A program made the translations under genes and the position numbers. Below are positions 1 through 6,864 of a stretch of 11,585 nt of DNA, piece by piece. The stretch comes from Clostridiaceae bacterium. Lineage in GTDB: Bacteria; Bacillota; Clostridia; Oscillospirales; Acutalibacteraceae. The notes beneath the pieces were generated by a model that saw only the letters and a program-made list of their open reading frames with translations, was not told the DNA's origin and made no database searches. Within the stretch, counting starts at the first letter, position 1; each line of letters opens with the position of its first letter. The DNA is taken from positions 1-11,585 of the forward strand of contig JAEEHZ010000008.1 of assembly GCA_016281115.1 (NCBI GenBank), read 5' to 3'.

Positions 1-1052
1 GTAACAGTGCCGCCCAGTTGACCCAAGGGATTGCCTATAGCTATTGCGGTGTCGCCGACCTTTAGCGCTTCGCTGTCGCCGAATACGGCAGGGGTGAGGT
101 CTTCGGCGTTGATTTTGATTATTGCAACGTCAAGGGTAGAGTCGGAGCCGATAAGCTCGGCATCAAAGCTTTTGCTGTTTCTCAAAGTAACGGAGATACT
201 GCGTGCGTTTTCTATAACGTGATTATTTGTGATGATGTAGCCGTCTTTGCTTATTACAACGCCGCTGCCTGCGCCGCTTGTAATATATTGCTGCATAAAT
301 GAGCCTGTGGCAACGGATTCGGTCGTTATCTCAACAACGCTGTCGGCCGCCTTTTCGGTTATTTCCGCAACGGACAGATCGGGTGTTGAAGATGTTGCAG
401 TCGCAGAAGCACTTTGACGCTCTACCTGATTTATGGTTAATCCCGATGAATTGCTTTTAGACATTTTGTTTACAAGGTAAGCTCCCCCAATGCCTGCAAA
501 GCCCGACAAAAGTATGCATATTACCATAAACACGGCTGCCGAGCGTACAGTTAAGCTTTTACGCTCTTTTTTTTGCTTCGGCTGTTTTTTTGCGGCGGCA
601 CTTTGGGTTGAAGTCGGGTTTACAGGGGGAGTGTAACCGTTTGCACTTTGGTACGGTCTGAAATTATCATATCCGTAAGGAGCATTGTAGTTATTGAATG
701 AGTTTTCTTCATTTTTTGGCAGAGGTGCGCTCTGCCCCGGAAGGCCATTGTAGCCGTCTGCGTAATAGTTATCATTTTCCGGAGAAGAATAATAGTTTTC
801 TTTATATTGTGAGTAGCCTGTTTCATCTGCTTTGTCAGACTCAGTCGCGTCTGCGTTGCTATGTGCGTTATCCTGAAATAATTCGTTTTCAGCCTCGTTT
901 GAATGGGTATTCTGTTCATCAGAAAATGAATGATTATCGGATAGTGCGTTTTGATGGGGATAATCATTAACTTGGTTTTGGTGATTTGCGTTGTAAGAGT
1001 TATTTAAAGAGTTTTCGTAATTATTCTCTCTTTCATAATTATTGTCTGTCAT
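1..1052 (-). CDS. htrA: HtrA/DegP-type membrane-anchored serine protease, 3' end cut by window edge
   Basis: About 350 codons are visible. The product is an S1C-family envelope protease expected to degrade misfolded proteins outside the membrane. The start is ATG at 1050-1052, with AGCGAGGT (complement of 1061-1068) 8 bases upstream. Residues 1-165 form a hydrophilic tail rich in Asn, Tyr, Asp, Glu and Ser, ending in a basic patch (KKQPKQKKERK). A single transmembrane segment lies at about 172-194, so the tail should be cytosolic and the protease domain outside. The protease domain shows AGSGVVISKDGYIITNNHVI with catalytic His278, and STLDVAIIKI with catalytic Asp308. The 30-residue His-Asp spacing equals that of DegP (105/135), and VGDTAIAIGNPLG follows. 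The catalytic GNSGG serine and the PDZ domain would lie beyond base 1. It is 81 bases downstream of queH on the same strand and may be co-transcribed or use its own promoter. The family call is firm; the very long tail is unusual. Confidence 0.93.
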   Translation of the reverse strand, partial: MTDNNYERENNYENSLNNSYNANHQNQVNDYPHQNALSDNHSFSDEQNTHSNEAENELFQDNAHSNADATESDKADETGYSQYKENYYSSPENDNYYADGYNGLPGQSAPLPKNEENSFNNYNAPYGYDNFRPYQSANGYTPPVNPTSTQSAAAKKQPKQKKERKSLTVRSAAVFMVICILLSGFAGIGGAYLVNKMSKSNSSGLTINQVERQSASATATSSTPDLSVAEITEKAADSVVEITTESVATGSFMQQYITSGAGSGVVISKDGYIITNNHVIENARSISVTLRNSKSFDAELIGSDSTLDVAIIKINAEDLTPAVFGDSEALKVGDTAIAIGNPLGQLGGTV

Positions 1053-1087
1053 AATATTTGACCTCGCTTTCTTTGGTTGATGGCATT

Positions 1088-1093
1088 ATTATA
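1088..1093 (-). promoter_or_regulatory. Possible -10 element for htrA
   Basis: Reading the minus strand, TATAAT occurs 35 bases upstream of the htrA ATG, in the 81-base gap after queH. No good -35 hexamer lies 16-18 bases further upstream, where the sequence is a T-rich run. No hairpin terminator is visible between queH and htrA. htrA could therefore have its own weak or activator-dependent promoter, or be read through from queH. Confidence 0.35.
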
Positions 1094-1133
1094 ATTGCCC
1101 AAACTTAAAAAATCTTTAAAAATATATATTAAT

Positions 1134-1745
1134 TCATTTTTTTTTGGAAAAAATACAGCCGCAATAATTTTGCCTGTAAAGACCGTGCTTTTTGGACAAT
1201 TCTATTGAGCGTTTGTAGCCGTCGTTCTTTTTAAAATCCGAACACATATATTTTACGCCCACACGGTCACCGATATTAATTCCGATATTGTTTATGTCGC
1301 GTGCGATCTTTAACGGACTTAAAGTGAGCGTGGTGGCAAAATAATCAAAGCCGTTTTCTTTGGCTGTTAAAGCGGTTTTTAAAAGTCTCAGTTCAAAACA
1401 CTTTAAACAGCGCTTGCCTCTTTCGGGTTCGTTTTCAAGCCCCTTTACCGTTTCATAATACACATCGGGCTCATAATCGCCGTTTATAATGTTTATCGGC
1501 AGGGGAGAATCAAATTCCGAGATAAACCTTTCAAGCTCCGATTTTCTGTAATGATATTCTTTGTCGCTTTCGATATTGGGATTGTAAAAGTAACACGTTA
1601 TCAAAAAATAATTTGACAAATATTCAAGCACACTGCTGCTGCATGGCGCACAGCAACAGTGAAGAAGCAGTTTTAAAGGCTCATTTAAAGATTTTGAGAA
1701 AAGCGCGATTTTTTCGGTTTCTTTGCTGTAATTGATACTGTTCAT
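1134..1745 (-). CDS. queH: Epoxyqueuosine reductase QueH
   Basis: The 203-residue protein matches the QueH (formerly DUF208) family. This family reduces epoxyqueuosine to queuosine in the wobble position of GUN tRNAs, as the non-homologous alternative to cobalamin-dependent QueG. Family hallmarks are LLLHCCCAPCSSS (Cys30-Cys31-Cys32 and Cys35), the YNPNIES and EYHYRKSELERF segments, GKRCLKCFELRL (Cys113, Cys116), TTLTLSPLKIARDINNIG, and a C-terminal YCGCIFS (Cys195, Cys197). The paired N-terminal cysteines plus the central CxxC fit the known iron-sulfur/metal site, and the length is normal. The ATG at 1743-1745 is supported by AAAGGA (complement of 1755-1760). It is divergent from noc and upstream of htrA. 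No other queuosine genes are in the window. A preQ1 riboswitch is not present, because the predicted leader is only about 30 bases. Confidence 0.95.
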   Translation of the reverse strand: MNSINYSKETEKIALFSKSLNEPLKLLLHCCCAPCSSSVLEYLSNYFLITCYFYNPNIESDKEYHYRKSELERFISEFDSPLPINIINGDYEPDVYYETVKGLENEPERGKRCLKCFELRLLKTALTAKENGFDYFATTLTLSPLKIARDINNIGINIGDRVGVKYMCSDFKKNDGYKRSIELSKKHGLYRQNYCGCIFSKKK

Positions 1746-1780
1746 TAGCTTATGTCCTTTATATTATCGGTCCGTTGCTA

Positions 1781-1809
1781 ATAATATCACAACAAAAAAG
1801 GTTTTACAA
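1781..1809 (-). promoter_or_regulatory. Promoter of queH
   Basis: On the minus strand there is a -35 TTGTAA (complement of 1804-1809), a 17-base spacer and a -10 TATTAT (complement of 1781-1786). The -10 is preceded by TGA, giving an extended TGN -10. The predicted start near 1774 leaves a leader of about 30 bases before the queH ATG. The layout is nearly the same as the promoters before recD2 and before the gene at 8648. Confidence 0.7.
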
Positions 1810-1843
1810 TAATAAAAAAATTAAATAAATTTTGTAAGGTTTC

Positions 1844-1881
1844 AAAAATTGACAATTTTTACCAATTTTGGATGTTAATAT
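1844..1881 (+). promoter_or_regulatory. Candidate noc promoter with overlapping palindrome
   Basis: A perfect -35 hexamer, TTGACA, lies at 1849-1854. The best -10-like match downstream is TAATAT at 1876-1881, preceded by TGT as an extended -10. The spacing to the -35 is 21 bases, longer than optimal; other choices (GTTAAT at 1874-1879) give 19. The -35 is embedded in a perfect inverted repeat with 7-base arms, AAAAATT (1844-1850) and AATTTTT (1854-1860), separated by GAC. The palindrome could be an operator, or simply A/T-rich promoter sequence. Confidence 0.4.
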
Positions 1882-1926
1882 ATGTGTGTCGAAAGGACAA
1901 GCAACAAGCACGGGGGTGAATAAAAG

Positions 1927-2757
1927 ATGCTCAGAAAAGCAAACGAAGATAAAATAATCCAAATACCCATAATCAAGATAAAGCCTGCCAAATATCAGCC
2001 GAGAAAAAGCTTTAACGAAACAGAGCTTACGTCTCTTAAAGAAAGTATAATACAAAACGGTATTTTACAGCCCCTTGCGGTAAGGCAGTTAAACAGGGGC
2101 GAATATGAGCTTATTGCAGGGGAACGACGTCTGCGTGCGGCTATGTGGGCAGGGCTAAGCACCGTGCCGTGCGTTATTGTAAACTGCGGTGACAAAAAAG
2201 CCGCCATACTTTCACTTATGGAAAACATACAGCGCTCGGACCTTAATCCTTTTGAAGAGGCAGAGGGCATAAAGAAGCTCATGACCGAGTTAAGCCTAAC
2301 ACAAGAGCAAATAGCCGTAAAGCTCGGTAAGAAACAGTCTACGGTCGCAAACAAATTAAGACTTTTGCGCCTTAGTGAAGACGAACGCCTGTGGATAACA
2401 AAGGAAGGCCTATCGGAACGCCACGCACGTGCATTGCTTGCCATTAACGACCCTGCGCTTAGAAAAAACGTGCTAAGCAGAGTTATCGTAAATAAGCTGA
2501 ACGTTATTCAAACCGAAGAACTTGTAAAAGAAACATTGTCGGATAATTTGTACGGAAAAACAGAGCAAAAGCATCACACAGAGCGAACAGCTGTTGTAAA
2601 AGATGTGAGAATATTTATGAACACGATAAACAAAGCGCTTGATACAATGAAGCGCTCGGGGATCCACGCAAACGCTAAAAAGCTGGAAACCGAAGACTAT
2701 ATCGAGTATTCGGTTAGAATACCCAAAAGCAGCCCCAAAGGCTGTAAACCGGCATAA
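1927..2757 (+). CDS. noc: Noc-type ParB-family DNA-binding CTPase
   Basis: This 276-residue ParB/Noc family protein has the N-terminal CTP-binding domain with NGILQPLAV (44-52), GERRLRA (65-71) and ENIQRSDLNPFEEA (99-112). A helix-turn-helix follows at about 125-148, then a C-terminal dimerisation region. Noc rather than Spo0J/ParB is favoured for two reasons. The C-terminal segment DVRIFMNTINKAL...DYIEYSVRIPK (226-267) resembles Noc. The DNA-specificity positions read Gln137, Lys143, Arg148 and Arg165 (QSTVANKLRLLR, ERHARAL), which matches Noc and not ParB. Family role: clamp loading at Noc-binding sites and preventing division over the nucleoid. The N-terminus starts directly at the core domain and lacks the amphipathic membrane-targeting helix of Bacillus Noc. 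An in-frame TAA at 1921-1923 rules out an upstream start. GGGGGTGA (1912-1919) is a strong ribosome binding site. No parA, spo0J or gidB is adjacent. Confidence 0.88.
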   Translation: MLRKANEDKIIQIPIIKIKPAKYQPRKSFNETELTSLKESIIQNGILQPLAVRQLNRGEYELIAGERRLRAAMWAGLSTVPCVIVNCGDKKAAILSLMENIQRSDLNPFEEAEGIKKLMTELSLTQEQIAVKLGKKQSTVANKLRLLRLSEDERLWITKEGLSERHARALLAINDPALRKNVLSRVIVNKLNVIQTEELVKETLSDNLYGKTEQKHHTERTAVVKDVRIFMNTINKALDTMKRSGIHANAKKLETEDYIEYSVRIPKSSPKGCKPA

Positions 2758-2766
2758 TAAATGCCG
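2730..2766 (+). repeat. Two tandem hairpins across the noc stop codon
   Basis: The first is CAGCC (2730-2734) / GGCTG (2740-2744) with a 5-base loop. The second is CGGCAT (2750-2755) / ATGCCG (2761-2766) with loop AATAA, and it contains the noc stop codon. Neither is followed by a proper U-run, so they are not typical terminators. They may protect or shape the 3' end of the noc mRNA, or be chance; the first lies in coding sequence. Confidence 0.45.
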
Positions 2767-2827
2767 TATTAAATTAGCTTTCTTCTATATATACTCATAC
2801 CCATTTCCTTATCTAAACCCCTTACAC

Positions 2828-2868
2828 AAAAGACTGCACATTATATAAGTGCGGTCTTTTGCGTTTTT
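2828..2868 (+). terminator. Rho-independent terminator after noc
   Basis: A 12-base-pair stem is formed by 2828-2839 (AAAAGACTGCAC) and 2849-2860 (GTGCGGTCTTTT), with one G-U pair. The loop is 9 bases, and TTTTGCGTTTTT spans 2857-2868. It ends the noc transcript and insulates it from the recD2 promoter 13 bases downstream. The A-run on the left arm could give weak function in the reverse direction, but no minus-strand gene ends here. Confidence 0.85.
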
Positions 2869-2880
2869 GGCAGAAAATTC

Positions 2881-2909
2881 TTGTAATGAAGATATGCGTG
2901 TGATATAAT
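2881..2909 (+). promoter_or_regulatory. Promoter of the recD2-comFC-mreB-like-amylase unit
   Basis: There is a -35 TTGTAA (2881-2886), a 17-base spacer and a perfect -10 TATAAT (2904-2909), preceded by TGA as an extended -10. The predicted transcription start is near 2916. The perfect palindrome AATTGCAATT (2907-2916) overlaps the end of the -10 and the start site and could be a small operator. The promoter lies immediately after the noc terminator. Confidence 0.8.
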
Positions 2910-2932
2910 TGCAATTGTGTTACTATGTATAT

Positions 2933-2939
2933 AGGTGAG
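2933..2939 (+). promoter_or_regulatory. Ribosome binding site deciding the recD2 start
   Basis: AGGTGAG lies 10 bases before the ATG at 2950. A GTG at 2935-2937 extends the frame by five codons but sits inside this Shine-Dalgarno sequence and has no ribosome binding site of its own. ATG 2950 is therefore preferred. Confidence 0.7.
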
Positions 2940-2949
2940 AGAAACAAAG

Positions 2950-5142
2950 ATGCTTGAGAGTATAAAGATATCCGGTGAAGTGGAAAATATAATATACAAA
3001 AACAGCGAAAACGGATATACGGTTATCGACATAAACGTTGCCGAAGGTCTTGTTACCGCGGCAGGCGTTATGCCAAATGTTTTTGCGGGTGAACAGCTTG
3101 TGCTTACGGGCGCTTATAAAAATCATCCTAATTACGGCGAGCAGTTTGTTGTATCGGGCGTTGAGAGGAAAACGCCCACGGAAGCCGCGTCTATACTTAA
3201 ATATCTATCAAGCGGAGTTATAAAGGGCATAGGCGCCGTAACCGCCGCCGCGCTTGTTAAAGAATTCGGCGCAGAAACGCTTGACATAATGAGAAACAGC
3301 CCGGAAAGGATATCAAAAATAAAAGGGATCTCAAAAGAAAAAGCCAAAAGCTTTGCAAAACAGCTTGAAGATATACAGGGCCTTGATGAGCTTAACGATT
3401 ATCTTGTAAAGTATAAGCTTTCATCATCGGATTGTATAAAAATATGGAGAAACTTGGGCGCAAAGGCGATAACGTCAATACAAAGCAACCCTTATGTATT
3501 ATGTATTCCCGAGATAGGCATAAGCTTTGAGCTTGCCGACAGAATAGCATCTGAAAATGAAGATTTCAGAATAAGTGAATACAGGATCAGGGCGGCGCTG
3601 ACGTATGTTTTAACTGCAAACAAAAATAACGGTCACACCTGCCTGCCAAAGGACAAGCTTGCACAGATAACGGCGCAGTATATAGAGCTTGATGTGCAAA
3701 CCGTTCTTGATGTTTTGGAGATAATGGCTGAGGACAACAGCCTTAAAACAGATGAATTAGACGGCAGAGAATTTATATTTTTGCCCGAGCTTTTTGACGC
3801 GGAAGCGTATGCCGCGGCAAGGATACAAATGATGCTCCGATACCCTGCCGCAAGGATAACAAATATCGACGAAGAAATAGCGGAAATAGAAGATACCTGC
3901 AATATAAAATACGCCGCCCTGCAAAGAGAGGCAATAGAACAGGCGTTATCAAAAGGATTACTCATACTCACGGGCGGACCGGGAACGGGAAAAACAACGA
4001 CCCTAAACGCAATTATAAAAATACTTAAAAAGAACGGAGAAAAGGTGTTTTTGGCGGCTCCCACGGGCAGAGCCGCTCACAGAATGAGCGAGCTTACAGG
4101 CTGTGAGGCAAAAACCATACACAGGCTTTTGGAGGTTTATTGGGCAGACGAGAATACACCCAAATTTAAGAAAAACGAGCGAAATCAGCTTTCTTGTGAC
4201 GCGCTTGTGCTCGACGAGCTTTCTATGGTGGATTCTCAGCTTTTTGAATCGGTAGTGCGTGCGTTGCCTATGGGATGCAGGCTGATTATGGTGGGCGACA
4301 GCGATCAGTTGCCATCTGTCGGTCCCGGAAATGTTTTGGGAGACCTTACAGCATCGGGAGAAGTACCCGTTGTTGCGCTTAAAGAGATCTTCAGGCAGTC
4401 TATGAGCAGCCTTATCGTAACAAATGCCCATAAGATAGTAAACGGAGAAATGCCCAGACTTGATATAAGAAACAGCGACTTTTTCTTTTTGGAGAGCGCC
4501 TCTACGGATGTGATATCAAATACCGTAGTGGATTTATTTAAGAACAGACTGCCGAAAAGCTATGGGTATTCTTCGTTTGACGATATACAAATATTATCAC
4601 CCGGGAAAAAGGGTGATCTTGGAACAATTGAGCTTAACAAAAAGCTTCAGCTTGCCGTCAACCCGCCGCAAAAAAATAAAAAGGAAATAAACATAGGCGG
4701 CAAGATCTTCCGCGAGGGCGACAAGGTCATGGTAATGCGAAATAACTATGATATTTCGTGGACAAAGGACGACGGTGAGACGGGAGAGGGAATTTTTAAC
4801 GGCGACGTGGGTATACTTGTTGAAATAAATAAATCTTTGGGTAATCTAAAGGTCCGTTTTGACAACAAAACAGCTGTTTTTACATTAGACGATATTTCCG
4901 ATCTGGACTTAGCGTATGCGGTTACGGTACACAAAAGCCAGGGAAATGAGTTTGAGGCGGTAATTATACCGATGTATAAAAGCACGCCTAAGCTGTATTA
5001 CAGAAATTTGCTTTATACAGCCGTTACGCGTGCCAAAAAGCTGCTTATACTTGTGGGATTGCCCTCTACCGTAAGATATATGGTTGATAACAACAGGCGC
5101 ACGCTGAGATACACCGCGCTCAAATATTTTTTGACGAGATAA
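2950..5142 (+). CDS. recD2: RecD2 (YrrC-type) 5'-3' DNA helicase, SF1B
   Basis: The 730-residue protein is a stand-alone RecD-like helicase. The family unwinds DNA 5'-3' and works in replication-fork maintenance, mismatch and recombinational repair without RecBC. The N-terminal region has a beta-rich domain, followed by helix-hairpin-helix segments (SGVIKGIGAVTAAALVKEFG; ISKIKGISKEKAKSF). Helicase motifs are complete: Walker A LTGGPGTGKTTT (Lys348), Walker B VLDELSMVD (Asp422, Glu423), motif III GDSDQLPSVGPGNVL (Gln453), a late SH3-like region, motif V AVTVHKSQGNEF (about 657-668) and motif VI YTAVTRAK (Arg694). Walker B has Leu where the family usually has Ala (DEASMVD). The length fits the family, between the shorter Deinococcus and the longer Bacillus proteins. 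It is the first gene of a tight unit, with comFC 4 bases downstream. No recB or recC is nearby, consistent with RecD2 rather than RecD. Confidence 0.96.
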   Translation: MLESIKISGEVENIIYKNSENGYTVIDINVAEGLVTAAGVMPNVFAGEQLVLTGAYKNHPNYGEQFVVSGVERKTPTEAASILKYLSSGVIKGIGAVTAAALVKEFGAETLDIMRNSPERISKIKGISKEKAKSFAKQLEDIQGLDELNDYLVKYKLSSSDCIKIWRNLGAKAITSIQSNPYVLCIPEIGISFELADRIASENEDFRISEYRIRAALTYVLTANKNNGHTCLPKDKLAQITAQYIELDVQTVLDVLEIMAEDNSLKTDELDGREFIFLPELFDAEAYAAARIQMMLRYPAARITNIDEEIAEIEDTCNIKYAALQREAIEQALSKGLLILTGGPGTGKTTTLNAIIKILKKNGEKVFLAAPTGRAAHRMSELTGCEAKTIHRLLEVYWADENTPKFKKNERNQLSCDALVLDELSMVDSQLFESVVRALPMGCRLIMVGDSDQLPSVGPGNVLGDLTASGEVPVVALKEIFRQSMSSLIVTNAHKIVNGEMPRLDIRNSDFFFLESASTDVISNTVVDLFKNRLPKSYGYSSFDDIQILSPGKKGDLGTIELNKKLQLAVNPPQKNKKEINIGGKIFREGDKVMVMRNNYDISWTKDDGETGEGIFNGDVGILVEINKSLGNLKVRFDNKTAVFTLDDISDLDLAYAVTVHKSQGNEFEAVIIPMYKSTPKLYYRNLLYTAVTRAKKLLILVGLPSTVRYMVDNNRRTLRYTALKYFLTR
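4596..4609. other. Noc-binding-site-like sequence inside recD2
   Basis: ATCACCCGGGAAAA matches the Bacillus Noc-binding consensus ATTTCCCGGGAAAT at 11 of 14 positions, with a perfect CCCGGGAAA core and right half. It is about 1.8 kb from noc. It encodes part of LSPGKKG in recD2, so codon choice alone may explain it. This is a candidate only. Confidence 0.25.
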
Positions 5143-5146
5143 TTAT

Positions 5147-5827
5147 ATGACTTTATTTGAAAGAATAGATTTTTTGATCTTTCCGCCGAGGTGCCTGTGC
5201 TGCGGCAGTATTTTAAAATATGTTCCGTCAAATGAAACAAAGTTTAAAGACGGATATAATTTTGAATATACCTGTGACAAATGCTTTCCGTTAATTGGCT
5301 TTGAAAACTATTTAACCAAAATTGATGAAGATGTGGATTGCTATTCTGCGTTTGAATATGCAAAACAGCCGAAAAATATTGTCTTATCCTTGAAGTATAA
5401 CGGTCTGAGAGATACCGCGCTTCAGCTTGCGAGAATTTTATCTTACCAGCTTAAAGCCCATTCCGATATAAAAGAATTTGACTGTATTACTTACGTTCCG
5501 TCGAGCTTTTCAAAGATGAGAAAAAGAGGGTTTAACCAAGCCGAGCTCGTGGCAAAATACATAAGTAAACTATTGGATTTACCATGTGAAAATTTACTTA
5601 AAGTTAATAAAAAGCACGAGGCTCAGCACACGCTGGGTCTATATGAAAGAGAAACAAATGTAAAAGACGCTTTTAAAGCAAAAGAAAATTTAGATAAAAA
5701 GCGAATACTGTTGATAGATGATATAGTAACAACGGGCAATACATTGAAAAGCTGTGCGCGTGCGCTGAAAACAGCCGGAGCCGAAAGCGTGTATTGCGCT
5801 ACCGTGTGCAAAACGTTAAAGAGGTGA
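5147..5827 (+). CDS. comFC: ComFC-family phosphoribosyltransferase-like protein
   Basis: The 226-residue protein has normal length for ComFC/GntX. It opens with FPPRCLCCG and TCDKC, a four-cysteine zinc site (Cys16, Cys19, Cys43, Cys46). A phosphoribosyltransferase fold follows, with the conserved VPSSFSKMRKRGFNQAELVA segment and the PRPP-loop motif ILLIDDIVTTGNTLKSC (Asp191-Asp192 through Thr195-Gly197). In naturally competent bacteria ComFC is a cytosolic partner of the ComFA helicase, handling incoming single-stranded DNA. Many non-competent clostridia also keep the gene. No ComFA is present here; the upstream neighbour is the RecD2 helicase. The gap to recD2 is 4 bases and there is no clear Shine-Dalgarno sequence before the ATG, suggesting translational coupling. 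Its stop codon lies within the ribosome binding site of the next gene. Confidence 0.92.
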   Translation: MTLFERIDFLIFPPRCLCCGSILKYVPSNETKFKDGYNFEYTCDKCFPLIGFENYLTKIDEDVDCYSAFEYAKQPKNIVLSLKYNGLRDTALQLARILSYQLKAHSDIKEFDCITYVPSSFSKMRKRGFNQAELVAKYISKLLDLPCENLLKVNKKHEAQHTLGLYERETNVKDAFKAKENLDKKRILLIDDIVTTGNTLKSCARALKTAGAESVYCATVCKTLKR

Positions 5828-5833
5828 AAAAGA

Positions 5834-6853
5834 ATGAATGTTGATATTGCGCTGGATTTCGGCAGCAACAGTACAAGAATTATGGTCTTCGGAAAAGATG
5901 AGATATTTGAAGAGCCGTCTGCGGCAGCTTATGATGTGACCGGCGGTGAGCTGATCGCCTTCGGTAAAGAGGCGTTTGATATGATAGGCAGAACTTCCGA
6001 CCGCATTAAGATAATATATCCCATAGAAAAGGGAGTTGTAACTGATTTTGACGCCGCCCTTGCTATGACAAAATATTTTCTGAGAAAAGTTACTTCTAAG
6101 AAAATGTTATCGGGCAGGGCAGTGCTTAACATACCCGAGGGGATAAGCGATCTGGAGATATATAATCTTGTAAGCCTTGTGAATTTTGCGGGGATAAAAA
6201 AGGTTTATTTGATAAACACCTGCAAGGCGGCTCTTATCGGCGCAGGATGCGACATATTGGCGCCGAGAGGAAGATTTTGTATAGATATAGGCGCAGGAAG
6301 TACAAAACTCGGCGTTATGTCTCTCGGCAGCGATTCTTCGGTAAGACGTGCCGAGCTTTGCGGCGGCGCTCTTGATGACCTTGTAATAAAATACGCAAAA
6401 ACAAAATACAACCTGCTTATAGGCAGACATACGGCGCGCTTGGCAAAGGAAAAGCTTTGCTCTGCAAGAGAACCGTCTGATTTGCTGTTCTATAAGCTTA
6501 AGGGCAGAAATATTAAAACGGGTTTACCTTTCGCGGTTGAGATAAGCAATTTTGAACTGCTCTCAATGTCCGAGAACTTTGCCGCGGAAATATCCTTACT
6601 GATACAAGGCGCGCTAAACGGCGCACGCCCCGAGATAGTGAGCGATATATACACAAACGGTATTGTTATCACGGGCGGAGCTTCCGATATGACAGACCTT
6701 GACAGATATATAGAGACACGTCTCGATATCAAAACGGTACATCCCGAAAACAGCAGGCTATGCGTAATAAAAGGGTGCGAGCGCGCATTCGCTATGCTTA
6801 AAAATGACGAAAAGCTTTCTCCTTTGAGATTGGCTTCGACCAAAATGTCTTAA
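5834..6853 (+). CDS. Divergent MreB-like actin homologue
   Basis: The 339-residue protein aligns along its length with MreB/Mbl. It has phosphate-1 loop LDFGSNSTRI (Asp8), EEPSAAAYD, the IGRTSDRIKIIYPIEKGVVTDFDAALAMTKYFL segment, phosphate-2 loop DIGAGSTKLGVMSLG (Asp151), KYNLLIGRHTA, GRNIKTGLPFAVEIS, and the adenosine loop GIVITGGASDMTDLDRYI (276-293). MreB forms membrane-bound filaments guiding cell-wall synthesis. The normal MreB motif LIEEPMAAAIGAG is here LINTCKAALIGAG (126-138), so the two Glu residues and the Pro at the catalytic position are lost. The protein may bind ATP but hydrolyse it poorly. Phosphate-1 has Ser where MreB has Thr. AAGAGGTGA (overlapping the comFC stop) lies 6 bases before the ATG. 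There are no mreC or mreD genes alongside. It is most likely a paralogue rather than the main MreB, though I cannot exclude that it is the only copy. Confidence 0.85.
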   Translation: MNVDIALDFGSNSTRIMVFGKDEIFEEPSAAAYDVTGGELIAFGKEAFDMIGRTSDRIKIIYPIEKGVVTDFDAALAMTKYFLRKVTSKKMLSGRAVLNIPEGISDLEIYNLVSLVNFAGIKKVYLINTCKAALIGAGCDILAPRGRFCIDIGAGSTKLGVMSLGSDSSVRRAELCGGALDDLVIKYAKTKYNLLIGRHTARLAKEKLCSAREPSDLLFYKLKGRNIKTGLPFAVEISNFELLSMSENFAAEISLLIQGALNGARPEIVSDIYTNGIVITGGASDMTDLDRYIETRLDIKTVHPENSRLCVIKGCERAFAMLKNDEKLSPLRLASTKMS

Positions 6854-6864
6854 TTACAGAAAAC

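Noticed and set aside
620..970. Open frames of 115 (minus) and 90 (plus) codons overlapping the htrA tail
   Set aside because: They are alternate frames of the repetitive Asn-rich htrA N-terminus. The htrA frame has the start, ribosome binding site, transmembrane segment and catalytic motifs.
1746..1780. preQ1 riboswitch upstream of queH
   Set aside because: The predicted leader is only about 30 bases and shows no preQ1 aptamer pattern.
1804..2055. Minus-strand 83-codon open frame across the queH/noc divergent region
   Set aside because: It overlaps the queH promoter and the noc start, has low-complexity hydrophobic composition, and no ribosome binding site was seen; treated as a shadow frame.
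2935..2949. GTG start for recD2 giving 735 residues
   Set aside because: The GTG lies within the Shine-Dalgarno sequence that serves ATG 2950 and has no upstream ribosome binding site.
2841..3126. Two minus-strand open frames (63 and 67 codons) over the recD2 promoter and start
   Set aside because: They overlap the terminator, promoter and 5' end of recD2 in the opposite strand, with no recognisable motifs or ribosome binding site.
4003..4431. Minus-strand 142-codon frame inside recD2
   Set aside because: It is antisense to the most conserved helicase motifs of recD2 and shows no family resemblance.
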